Positions 17,616-24,800 of a stretch of 64,000 bases of DNA are shown here, piece after piece; the stretch's first letter is position 1; each line of letters opens with the position of its first letter. Under the pieces are notes generated by a model, which saw only the letters and a program-made list of their open reading frames with translations, ran no database searches and was not told the origin of the DNA. The DNA lies in the NCBI RefSeq assembly GCF_027604915.1, contig NZ_JAJAQC010000001.1:62001-126000 (forward strand), read 5' to 3'. The position numbers were made by a program, and so were the translations under genes. Source of the stretch: Streptomonospora mangrovi (GTDB lineage Bacteria; Actinomycetota; Actinomycetes; Streptosporangiales; Streptosporangiaceae).

Positions 17616-18213
17616 GTCGGCGTGCGGTCCCGGTGGCGCGGGCGGCCGGGGCCGGGAGCGGGGACGGCGGCGGGGGACGCAGCGGCAGCAGGCGGACCTC
17701 GGCCCGGCCGACCAGCGCGAGGGGGTCGAGGTAGTGGGGGCCGCTGCGCAGCCCCCAGTGCAGGCAGGCGCGGGCGCCGCAGTGCCGAGGCTCGGCCGCG
17801 ACCGCCGCGATCACCTGCCCGACCGCCACGCGGTCCCCGCGCTCCACCCGGGGCTCCACCGGCAGGTAGGTGGTGCGCAGTTCCCCGTGGACGACGCTGA
17901 CCACGCCGGTGCCGGCCACCGCCCCGGCGAACGCGACCCGCCCGGACCCCGCCGCCCGCACCCGGTCGCCGACCGAGGCCGCGAGGTCGACCCCCCGGTG
18001 CCCCGGCGACCACCGCCGCTCCGGAGGATCGAACGACCGCACCACCCGGGGATCGCCCTCCAGCGGCACCCGCCACGGCCCGGAGTCGGCCCGCGCGGTC
18101 CCCGGGGCCAAGCCGATGCCGATGCCGACAATGAGGGCGAGGGCAAGCGCGGCGGCGGGAGTGCCGAGCCTTCGTGCCACCCGGAGGAACGCGGGCTGCC
18201 GTGAAGTCCACAT
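17482..18213 (-). CDS. M23-family peptidase-like (LytM) exported protein
   Basis: 243 residues with a signal peptide or membrane anchor (ALALALIVGIGIGLAPGTARA) and a LytM/M23 domain at ~45-165. The first zinc motif is present as GHRGVDLA, but the usual HxH is CLHWGL, with Cys in place of the first His. Such proteins cut or bind peptidoglycan peptides. From about residue 170 the sequence becomes Pro/Arg-rich and its last 45 codons are antisense to xerC, so the natural C-terminus may be nearer 17620. The ATG at 18213 is chosen because the hydrophobic leader follows. In other actinobacteria this gene is divergent from rpsB; here it sits at the far end of an inverted block. Confidence 0.82.
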   Translation of the reverse strand: MWTSRQPAFLRVARRLGTPAAALALALIVGIGIGLAPGTARADSGPWRVPLEGDPRVVRSFDPPERRWSPGHRGVDLAASVGDRVRAAGSGRVAFAGAVAGTGVVSVVHGELRTTYLPVEPRVERGDRVAVGQVIAAVAAEPRHCGARACLHWGLRSGPHYLDPLALVGRAEVRLLPLRPPPPSPLPAPAARATGTARRLRRGGGPGCRCWSAARSRHGCKSGCWTATRAPGSPARCAGRRRR

Positions 18214-18338
18214 AGGCCCAGCCTCGCCCCGGCCGCCCCGCCTCGCCATCCGAATGTCCCGCCTGTGGACAACCCCGCGCACAGAGACCCGCCGGCCGAC
18301 TCCCCCGCGTGGGCGTCGCGGTTTCCCTCGTCCACCGG

Positions 18339-18362
18339 CTTGACCCTGACTCCAGTGTCAAG
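18339..18362 (+). promoter_or_regulatory. MerR-type operator/promoter before the SDR gene
   Basis: CTTGAC (18339-18344) and GTCAAG (18357-18362) are inverted around a core containing CTG/CAG, so 9 of 12 positions pair. The TTGACC half serves as -35 and the whole dyad fills a long spacer, the layout used by MerR regulators to distort the promoter. The -10 is not obvious. The MerR gene is the second gene of the transcript, so autoregulation is expected. Confidence 0.6.
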
Positions 18363-18378
18363 GTCGGACGATGGCGGC

Positions 18379-19152
18379 ATGGACATCGAAACCGCCGCTC
18401 AGCGGCCATCCGCTCAGGACCGTGTCGTCGCCGTCACCGGGGCCGGGACCGGGATCGGGCGGGCCACCGCGCGGGCCTTCGCGGCCGAGGGCGCCCACGT
18501 GCTGGCCATCGGGCGCCGCCTGGGGCCGTTGGAGGAGACCGCCGGCGACAGCGACCGCATCACACCCCTGCCCGCCGACATCACCGCCGAGGGCGCCCCC
18601 GAGGAGATCGCCCGCGTCGCCCGGGACCGCCACGGACGGCTGGACGTGCTCGTCAACAACGCCGGCATCGTGCGCAGCGGCGCCCTGGGCTCCTTCACCC
18701 GGGACGACCTCGCCCCGATGATCGACACCAACCTCGTCGCGCCGCTCCTGCTCACCCAGGCGCTGCTGCCGCTGCTGGAGGAGTCAGGCGGCGTCGTCGT
18801 CAACGTCTCCACCGCCGTCGGCCAGCGCGGGTGGCCCGGCAACTCCGCCTACGCGGGCACCAAGGGCGCCCTCGACGTGTTCACCCGGAGCTGGGCGGTG
18901 GAACTCGCCCCGCGCGGCGTCCGCGTCGCCGCCGTCGCGCCCGGCGCGATCGCCACCTCCATCGGCGACCACCAGGGGCTCTCCCCCGAGGAGCAGGCCG
19001 ACGTGCGGAAATGGCAGGTCTCCATCACGCCGTTGGGCCGCATCGGCACCCCCGAAGAGGTGGCGTGGGCCATCACCCGGCTCGCCGACCCCGCGTCGTC
19101 GTTCGTCACCGGCGCGGTCCTGCCGGTGGACGGGGGCGCCATGGTGGGATAA
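18379..19152 (+). CDS. Short-chain dehydrogenase/reductase
   Basis: 257-residue NAD(P)-dependent SDR of the classical type. Cofactor loop TGAGTGIGRATARAF, NNAG at LVNNAGIVRS, catalytic Ser in VVNVSTAVGQ and the YxxxK site as YAGTKGAL; the C-terminus VTGAVLPVDGGAMVG is typical of FabG-like enzymes. The substrate is unknown. The ATG at 18379 lies 17 bp after the MerR-type dyad, so the leader is very short. Followed after 20 bp by its likely regulator gene. Confidence 0.92.
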   Translation: MDIETAAQRPSAQDRVVAVTGAGTGIGRATARAFAAEGAHVLAIGRRLGPLEETAGDSDRITPLPADITAEGAPEEIARVARDRHGRLDVLVNNAGIVRSGALGSFTRDDLAPMIDTNLVAPLLLTQALLPLLEESGGVVVNVSTAVGQRGWPGNSAYAGTKGALDVFTRSWAVELAPRGVRVAAVAPGAIATSIGDHQGLSPEEQADVRKWQVSITPLGRIGTPEEVAWAITRLADPASSFVTGAVLPVDGGAMVG

Positions 19153-19172
19153 TCCCCGCTCGGAGGTGCGGA

Positions 19173-19544
19173 ATGCGGATCGGCGAACTGGCGGAGGCCA
19201 CCGGCGCGAGTCCCCGCGCGCTGCGGCACTACGAGGCGGCGGGGCTCATCGCCTCCGAGCGCGCGCCCAACGGCTACCGCGTGTTCGACGCCTCGGCCGT
19301 GGTGCGGGTGCGCAACATCCGCCACCTGCTGGAGGTCGGCCTCACCCTGGAGGACGTCGAGGTCTTCCTCCCGTGCCTGGACGGCGACGTGACCGCCGCG
19401 CCGCCCTCCGAGCGGAACCTGCGGGTGGCCACGGAGCGGCTGGCCGTGCTGGACCAGCGGATCGCCGCCCAGACCGCCGTCCGCGACCGGCTGGCCGCCG
19501 CGATCGTGGAGGCCACCGGCGGCCGCGTCCGACCGATGGCCTGA
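19173..19544 (+). CDS. MerR-family transcriptional regulator
   Basis: 123 residues. The N-terminal winged helix is diagnostic (MRIGELAEATGASPRALRHY, then EAAGLIASERAPNGYRVFD). It is followed by the NIRHLLEVGLTLEDV helix and a dimerising coiled coil ending near RDRLAAAIVE. One Cys in LPCLDGD is the only cysteine, so a metal-thiolate sensor is unlikely; an organic effector is more plausible. The ATG has GGAGG 6 bases upstream. It probably controls the upstream SDR gene through the dyad at 18339-18362. Confidence 0.92.
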   Translation: MRIGELAEATGASPRALRHYEAAGLIASERAPNGYRVFDASAVVRVRNIRHLLEVGLTLEDVEVFLPCLDGDVTAAPPSERNLRVATERLAVLDQRIAAQTAVRDRLAAAIVEATGGRVRPMA

Positions 19545-19741
19545 GCGCCGCACCGCCGGTGCCTCGCCGGTTCGGGCGCCCCGCCGGGTCTCTCCCTGGA
19601 CCACACAGGTGGTCGAGCAAGGCCGGGAAGTGGACGCGGAAGGGCCGCCCCCGCCCGGCGGCTCCTCGTGCCCGCCTTCTCCACTCCAGGAGGACGGCGG
19701 GCCACGGCGCACCCGCGAAAGTGCGCAGACCGTTACCGAAA

Positions 19742-19779
19742 CGCCGCCGGACCGACCCGTGAGGGGCGGTCCGGCGGCG
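19742..19779. terminator. Bidirectional hairpin between MerR and DUF2469 genes
   Basis: Perfect 13-bp stem (arms 19742-19754 and 19767-19779) with a 12-base loop between two convergent genes. No T-tract; probable shared terminator. The remainder of the 265-bp gap shows no gene. Confidence 0.6.
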
Positions 19780-19809
19780 GTGTCCGGGGCCGGTGCGGTC
19801 GGTCCGGGG

Positions 19810-20145
19810 TCAGGATGACGATGAGCCGGGCTTGCCCGCCGCGGGGACCTCAAGGTCGGACTTGGTGATCTCTTCGACGTTGACGTCCTTGAAGGTCACC
19901 ACGCGCACGTTCCGCACGAACCGCGCCGGGCGGTACATGTCCCACACCCAGGCGTCCTCCATCGTGACCTCGAAGTACATCTCGCCGTTCTCGGTGCTGC
20001 GCGGCTGAAGGTCCACGTGGTTGGTCAGGTAGAACCGGCGTTCGGTCTCGACCACGTAGCTGAAGAGGCCGACGACGTCGCGGTACTCGCGATAGAGCTG
20101 TAGCTCCATCTCGGCCTCGTACTTCTCCAGGTCCTCAGAACTCAT
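19810..20145 (-). CDS. DUF2469 conserved actinobacterial protein
   Basis: 111 residues, acidic and soluble. The sequence (MSSEDLEKYEAEMELQLYRE, GLFSYVVETERRFYLTNHVD, VRVVTFKDVNVEEITK) is the DUF2469 family, which is nearly invariant in actinobacteria and of unknown function. ATG start at 20145. In Mycobacterium and relatives it directly follows rnhB (RNase HII) downstream of lepB; here rnhB is absent and the gene is 203 bp from lepB. Confidence 0.93.
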   Translation of the reverse strand: MSSEDLEKYEAEMELQLYREYRDVVGLFSYVVETERRFYLTNHVDLQPRSTENGEMYFEVTMEDAWVWDMYRPARFVRNVRVVTFKDVNVEEITKSDLEVPAAGKPGSSSS

Positions 20146-20348
20146 CTCGTGCTCGCTTTCGTCGTGCAGTCCCGGTTGAGCGGCCCGGCCCCCTTCGCCT
20201 GAGCGGTGACTTATCCACTACAGCAACCATGATGCGACACGTGTCAACCGTCCGGGGGCATTACCCGAGATTGCCGCCGCGGCCCTAGGGCCCGCCACGG
20301 CGGCCCCGCCGCCCCGGCGCGTCGGCCCACCGGTGTGCCGCCGGGTCA

Positions 20349-21278
20349 CTACTCCCGCTCGGCGCCCCGGCCCGGTTCCTCCGGCGGGACGGCCGCGGCC
20401 ACCACCGCGGAGTCCGGCCGGCGCAGCGCCCGCAGCGCCCGGCGGCCCGTGAGGTGGAAGGGCACCGCGGCGGCCGCCCCCAGCACCAGCGGCAGCGCCG
20501 CCGACGCCTCGACCGCCTCGGCTCCGGCGGGCTCGCCCGCCGCGCCCTGCCCGGCCTGCTCCTCGGCCCCGCCCTCGTTCAGCTCGGCGAACGTCTCGGG
20601 CGTGGGCAGCGTGTCCATGCGGTCGAAGGGCCACACGATCACCGAGGCCCGGCCCACCACGTGGTCGACGGCGACGGTGCCGCCGCCCGGCTCGTTCTGG
20701 TGCATCCGGGAGTCCTTGGAGATGGCGCGGTGGTCGCCCATGAGCCACAGCCGCCCCTCGGGGACCTCGACCGGCCCGAACTCCACGTGGGTCTCCTGGC
20801 TGCCCGGGTACAGGTAGGGCTCGTCCAGGGGTACGCCGTTGACCGTGACCCGGTTCTGCGCGTCGCAGCAGGCCACGGTGTCGCCCGGCAGCCCGATCAC
20901 GCGCTTGATGTACTCGCGGCCGGTGGGCGCGGCGCCGAACTGCTGGCCCACCCAGTTGAACAGCCGCGAGACGGGGTTGGTGGGCTCCTCGACCGGAAGG
21001 GCGCCTTCTTCCTCGTCCCAGGAGCCGTCTCCGGTGAACACCACGACGTCGCCGCGCTCGATGTCGCGCACCTGGAACACCAGCCTGTTGACGATGACCC
21101 GGTCATCGATCCGCAGGGTGTCCTCCATCGAGCGCGAGGGGATCCAGTACGGCTGCGCGATCCACGTGCGGATCACGAACGCCAGCACCAGGGCGATGAC
21201 GATCAGGATCGGGAGTTCCTTCCAGAAGGACCCCGACTTCTCCGACCTCTCGCCGGCACTCTCACTCTTGGCGCCCAT
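20349..21278 (-). CDS. lepB: Signal peptidase I
   Basis: 309-residue membrane protease that removes signal peptides from Sec and Tat substrates. One N-terminal transmembrane segment (~21-38), catalytic Ser50 in the SRSMEDTL box, and general-base Lys125 in YIKRVIGLPGD; the later boxes are LWLMGDHRAISKDSR and VVGRASVIVWPFDR. After the catalytic domain an Ala/Glu-rich linker leads to a second hydrophobic helix (~255-275, ALPLVLGAAAAVPF) and a basic tail, giving a two-helix topology. The ATG at 21278 follows AGGAGG. Part of the rplS-lepB transcription direction, with a large hairpin between them. Confidence 0.96.
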   Translation of the reverse strand: MGAKSESAGERSEKSGSFWKELPILIVIALVLAFVIRTWIAQPYWIPSRSMEDTLRIDDRVIVNRLVFQVRDIERGDVVVFTGDGSWDEEEGALPVEEPTNPVSRLFNWVGQQFGAAPTGREYIKRVIGLPGDTVACCDAQNRVTVNGVPLDEPYLYPGSQETHVEFGPVEVPEGRLWLMGDHRAISKDSRMHQNEPGGGTVAVDHVVGRASVIVWPFDRMDTLPTPETFAELNEGGAEEQAGQGAAGEPAGAEAVEASAALPLVLGAAAAVPFHLTGRRALRALRRPDSAVVAAAVPPEEPGRGAERE

Positions 21279-21348
21279 CGAACCTCCTGCGCTTTCGGCT
21301 GCCTCGGCCCCGCCGGTGCGCTGCGGTCGCGCGCACCCCGGCCCGACA

Positions 21349-21392
21349 CGACTCTGGCCCTTCCACGCGGGTGCGTGGAAGAGCCAGAGTCG
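21349..21392 (-). terminator. Long hairpin between rplS and lepB
   Basis: Twenty-one-position stem around a 4-base loop: outer CGACTCTGGC/GCCAGAGTCG, one C/A mismatch, inner CTTCCACGC/GCGTGGAAG. It is the longest near-perfect inverted repeat seen in the window outside coding sequence. There is no T-run after it on the minus strand, so attenuation or message processing is as likely as termination. Confidence 0.65.
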
Positions 21393-21553
21393 CCGAACCG
21401 GTTCCCGCCGACGCGCCCGGTGGTGACGGTGGCCGCGCAGGAGGCCGATTCCTGTTGCTCATCGGAACCACAAGCCTATCCGAGCGCGGCCGCTCGCGCC
21501 GGAAAAGGCACAGCGGCGACGCGCTGCCGCACCACCGGTCGCGTATGCGCGGG

Positions 21554-21913
21554 TCAGCTCGCGACGGGCTCGCGGCGCTCGCGGATGCGGGCGGCCTTGC
21601 CGCGCAGGTTGCGCAGGTAGTACAGCTTCGCGCGGCGGACGCGGCCGCGGGAGACGACCTCGATCTTCTCGATCACCGGCGTGTGCACGGGGAAGGTCCG
21701 CTCCACACCCACGCCGTAGCTGATCTTGCGGACCGTGAAGGTCTCGCGGCTGGCGCCGCCCTGCCGCCGGATCACCACGCCCTTGAAGACCTGGACGCGG
21801 GAGCGGTTGCCCTCGGTGACCCGCACGTGCACGTTCAGCGTGTCGCCCGGACGGAAGACAGGAATGTCCGAGCGCAGTTGAGCCTTCTCAATTTCCTGAA
21901 TAGCGGTGTGCAT
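21554..21913 (-). CDS. rplS: 50S ribosomal protein L19
   Basis: 119 residues, normal length. L19 lies at the 30S-50S interface. Landmarks: [56 protein letters not shown] and the basic C-terminus [21 protein letters not shown] start at 21913 with GAGGAA upstream. It is downstream of trmD on the same strand, as in most bacteria. Confidence 0.98.
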   Translation of the reverse strand: MHTAIQEIEKAQLRSDIPVFRPGDTLNVHVRVTEGNRSRVQVFKGVVIRRQGGASRETFTVRKISYGVGVERTFPVHTPVIEKIEVVSRGRVRRAKLYYLRNLRGKAARIRERREPVAS

Positions 21914-22071
21914 CTCAGCGGTTCCTCATCGATTGCGCGCCGCGGCGACTAACTGGCGGTTCGCGCGGGCGGATCTGCTGCTGGGGTCGTAGGTGCCTCT
22001 GCCGGGTGTAGGCGGCCCCGCGCCGGAGTTCCGGCATGCGGGCAACGCGAGCGACGACAGGGGCAACTCGT

Positions 22072-22941
22072 CTAGTCTGCCATAGGTTCGGCACCGGTCT
22101 GCAACGCCGCCTCCCGCGCGGGGTCGTCCCGCTCCTGCTCGGCGGCGGTGCCGGCCAGCAGTTCCCGCACCAGCGCCTGGTCCGTGCGGTCCAGCCCGGC
22201 CATCCCGCCCTCGGCCAGCGCGCGCAGCAGCTCGGGCCGGTTGCGGGCGGTCTTGCGCAGCGCCTCGTGGCGCCGCCACCGGTCCACCGCGCCGTGGTCG
22301 CCCGACAGCAGCACCGGCGGGACCTCCAGGTCGCGCCACCGCGCCGGCTTGGTGAACACCGGCCCCTCCAGCAGGTTCTCCATGGCGCCGGCCGCGAAGG
22401 AGTCCTGCACCGCCGACTCGGCGTTGCCCAGCACGCCCGGCAGCAGCCGCGAGACGGTCTCCACGATGACCAGCGTCGCCGACTCCCCGCCCGCGAGCAC
22501 GTAGTCGCCGATGCTGACCTCCTCGACCGGCATGCGCCGCGCCGCGTCGGCCGCCACCCGGGAGTCGATGCCCTCGTAGCGCCCGCAGGCGAACACCAGC
22601 CAGGGCTCCTCCGACAGCCGCTTGGCGCGCTCCTGGGTGAACGGGGTGCCGCTGGGGGTGGGCACCACCAGCCTTGGCACGGCGCCCGGCCCGGCGGCGC
22701 CGCCGGGCTCGGGGGCGCCGGCCACCGCGTCCAGGGCCTCGCCCCACGGCTCGGGCTTCATGACCATGCCGGGGCCGCCCCCGTAGGGGGTGTCGTCGAC
22801 GGTGTTGTGCCGGTCGTGGGTCCAGCTCCGCAGGTCGTGCAGGCGGATGTCGAGGATGCCGGCGGCCCGCGCCTTGCCGATGAGCGACAGCTCCAGCGGC
22901 GCGAAGTAGTCGGGGAAGATGGTGATGATGTCGATGCGCAT
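22072..22941 (-). CDS. trmD: tRNA (guanine-37-N1)-methyltransferase
   Basis: 289-residue SPOUT (trefoil-knot) methyltransferase that makes m1G37 and prevents +1 frameshifting. Key segments: MRIDIITIFPDYF, THDRHNTVDDTPYGGGPGM, LVFACGRYEGIDSRV and EVSIGDYVLAGGE of the SAM knot, then the C-terminal tRNA-binding helices. A Pro/Gly/Ala insert near residues 75-88 and a C-terminal tail of ~20 residues are non-core additions. ATG start at 22941, 61 bp after rimM. Conserved rpsP-khpA-rimM-trmD-rplS order. Confidence 0.97.
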   Translation of the reverse strand: MRIDIITIFPDYFAPLELSLIGKARAAGILDIRLHDLRSWTHDRHNTVDDTPYGGGPGMVMKPEPWGEALDAVAGAPEPGGAAGPGAVPRLVVPTPSGTPFTQERAKRLSEEPWLVFACGRYEGIDSRVAADAARRMPVEEVSIGDYVLAGGESATLVIVETVSRLLPGVLGNAESAVQDSFAAGAMENLLEGPVFTKPARWRDLEVPPVLLSGDHGAVDRWRRHEALRKTARNRPELLRALAEGGMAGLDRTDQALVRELLAGTAAEQERDDPAREAALQTGAEPMAD

Positions 22942-23002
22942 GGGTGCGGGGTCCGCGAGGGAAGGGCGGCGCGCGGCCGGCGCGCCGCGGGCGGGCGGTG
23001 GG

Positions 23003-23515
23003 TCAGCGGCCCAGGTCGAGCAGGCCGGGCGGCGGGTCGACCACCAGGACCCCGGCCGCGGGGTCGACCTCGGGCACGAGGTCGCGGATGAAGGGCACCA
23101 GGAACTCCGCGCCGTGGGGGTCGGCGACCACCAGCACGTCCTGGGCGTTGTGCAGGACGTCGGCGACCTCGCCGACCTCCTCGCCCCCGGTGGTGCGCAC
23201 CCGCAGGCCGATCAGCTCGTGGTCGTGGAACTCGTCGGGGTCGTCCACGGGCGGCACGTCGGCGGAGTCGACCCACAGGGTCACCCCGCGCAGCCCTTCG
23301 GCGGCCGTGCGGTCGGCCACCCCGGTGAAGCGCACCAGCAGCCGCCCGGAGTGGGTGCGGGCCGAGGAGACGGTCAGCGGCCCCGCGTCGGCGGGGTCGG
23401 TGGCCAGCCGGGAGCCGGGCGCGAAGCGGGCGGCGGGGTCGTCGGTGCGCACGTCCACGGCGACGTCGCCGCGGACGCCGTGGGCGCGGCCGATCCGGCC
23501 GACAACGAGACGCAT
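23003..23515 (-). CDS. rimM: Ribosome maturation factor RimM
   Basis: 170 residues; assists 16S rRNA processing near S19. The N-terminal beta-barrel starts with VVGRIGRAHGVRGDVAVDV, and the C-terminal PRC-barrel includes LIGLRVRTTGGEEVGEV and LVPFIRDLVPEVDPAAG. The ATG at 23515 has GGGAGG 4 bases before it; the longer frame upstream has no better start. It is between khpA and trmD. Confidence 0.96.
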   Translation of the reverse strand: MRLVVGRIGRAHGVRGDVAVDVRTDDPAARFAPGSRLATDPADAGPLTVSSARTHSGRLLVRFTGVADRTAAEGLRGVTLWVDSADVPPVDDPDEFHDHELIGLRVRTTGGEEVGEVADVLHNAQDVLVVADPHGAEFLVPFIRDLVPEVDPAAGVLVVDPPPGLLDLGR

Positions 23516-23639
23516 GGTCCTCCCGGGAAGCAGGGCGTGCGGGCGCGGTGGACGGGCCGCGCACATGCCGAGGGGGCGCCGCTCGTGTCATCGGCGGCGC
23601 CCCGGCCCGGCGCCGCACGGGCGCCGGGCCAAGCGCAGA

Positions 23640-23882
23640 TCAGCGCACTTCGTTCAGGTCCAGCAGGTCGACGCGGACGTAGCGGCCGCCGGCCAGCGAG
23701 CCGACGACCGTCCGCAGCGCCTTGGCGGTGCGGCCGTTGCGGCCGATCACCTTCCCGAGGTCGTCGGGATGGACCCGGACTTCGAGCACCTTGCCCTTGC
23801 GGAGCCTACGGGCTCTCACCTGGACATCGTCGGAGTTCACGACGATGCCTCGAACCAGGTGCTCAAGCGCCTCTTCCAGCAC
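23640..23882 (-). CDS. khpA: KH-domain RNA-binding protein KhpA
   Basis: 80-residue single KH-domain protein (YlqC family). The GxxG loop is visible in KVIGRNGRTAKALRTVV. KhpA is a small RNA chaperone that partners with the Jag/KhpB protein in Gram-positives. GTG start at 23882, one base after the rpsP stop, so it is co-translated with S16. Confidence 0.94.
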   Translation of the reverse strand: MLEEALEHLVRGIVVNSDDVQVRARRLRKGKVLEVRVHPDDLGKVIGRNGRTAKALRTVVGSLAGGRYVRVDLLDLNEVR

Positions 23883-23883
23883 G

Positions 23884-24417
23884 TCAGACCTCGCCCTCAG
23901 GCTCCGTGGTCGTCTCTTCGCCGGTGTTCTCGGTGGCCGGAGCGGCGTCGGACTTCTCCGCCTTCTCCGACTTCTCGGCCTTGTCAGCCTTGTCGGCCTT
24001 CTTCTCGGAGGCCCCGGAGGACTTCCGGCCCCGACCCTTGGACTCGCCGCCCTTGGTGTCGTTCTCGGGCAGGACCAGCTCCTTGAGCACGGCCTGGAAG
24101 GCGGCCTCCTCGGCCTCCTTGTCGCGCGGCTCGGCGACCTTCAGCGGCGCCGGCTCGGTCAGGCCCTTGAACTTCTGCCAGTCGCCGGTGCGCTTGAGGA
24201 TGGTCTTGACCGGGCCGGTGGGCTGCGCCCCCACAGACAGCCAGCGCTGCGCCCGCTCGGAGTTCACCTCGATGAAGCTCGGCTCTTCCTTCGGGTGGTA
24301 CTTGCCGATCTCCTCGATGGCCTTGCCATCGCGCTTGGTGCGGGCGTCGGCGACGACAATGCGGTACTGCGGCGTACGGATCTTGCCCATACGCTTCAGC
24401 TTGATTTTGACAGCCAC
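23884..24417 (-). CDS. rpsP: 30S ribosomal protein S16
   Basis: 177 residues. The first ~85 are canonical S16 ([52 protein letters not shown]). The remaining ~90 form a charged Lys/Glu/Ala/Ser tail, longer than in most bacteria and likely disordered, a trait seen to varying degrees in actinobacteria. GTG start at 24417. First gene of the rpsP-khpA-rimM-trmD-rplS group; the upstream 24418-24656 region should hold its promoter but I cannot assign hexamers confidently. Confidence 0.97.
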   Translation of the reverse strand: MAVKIKLKRMGKIRTPQYRIVVADARTKRDGKAIEEIGKYHPKEEPSFIEVNSERAQRWLSVGAQPTGPVKTILKRTGDWQKFKGLTEPAPLKVAEPRDKEAEEAAFQAVLKELVLPENDTKGGESKGRGRKSSGASEKKADKADKAEKSEKAEKSDAAPATENTGEETTTEPEGEV

Positions 24418-24656
24418 GAGTGTGGTCTTCTCCCAGTTGCGATGCTGTTCTGCCCACGACCGCCCCGCGTGGGGATGCGGCGGGGTCAGCGGGCGGGGAC
24501 GTAGGTGTCCAGGCTAGTTAGAGGGCCGGCCCATCACACCGTTAGTCAACCACCCATTCTGCCAGACGCCGCGCAACGCAACGCCCGTTCGGCGGCATCG
24601 GCCCGGCCGGGCGGGCGGTGAGTTTCCGGTCACAGGAGCGCGGCCGGACGCGAGAA

Positions 24657-24695
24657 CGCGGTGGGCGGGGCGCTTCGCGCGCTCCGCCCACCGCG
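24657..24695 (-). terminator. Long hairpin downstream of ffh
   Basis: Perfect 12-bp outer stem CGCGGTGGGCGG/CCGCCCACCGCG, continued by an inner GCGC pairing after one mismatch. About 105 nt past the ffh stop and upstream of rpsP; probable transcription barrier between the two units. Confidence 0.6.
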
Positions 24696-24736
24696 TCGGC
24701 ACCGCCTTCGGCGGCACCGGGGTTTGCCGTGTTTTT

Positions 24737-24781
24737 CCCCGCCCGGTGCTCCCCCGCGCCGCGCCGGAGCGCCGGGCGGGG
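24737..24781 (-). terminator. Hairpin immediately after ffh
   Basis: Sixteen-bp stem with one mismatch (arms 24737-24752 and 24766-24781), 20 nt beyond the ffh stop on the minus strand. No T-tract on the exit side, as in many high-GC terminators. Confidence 0.6.
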
Positions 24782-24800
24782 GACGGCGGGCGGCCGCGCG

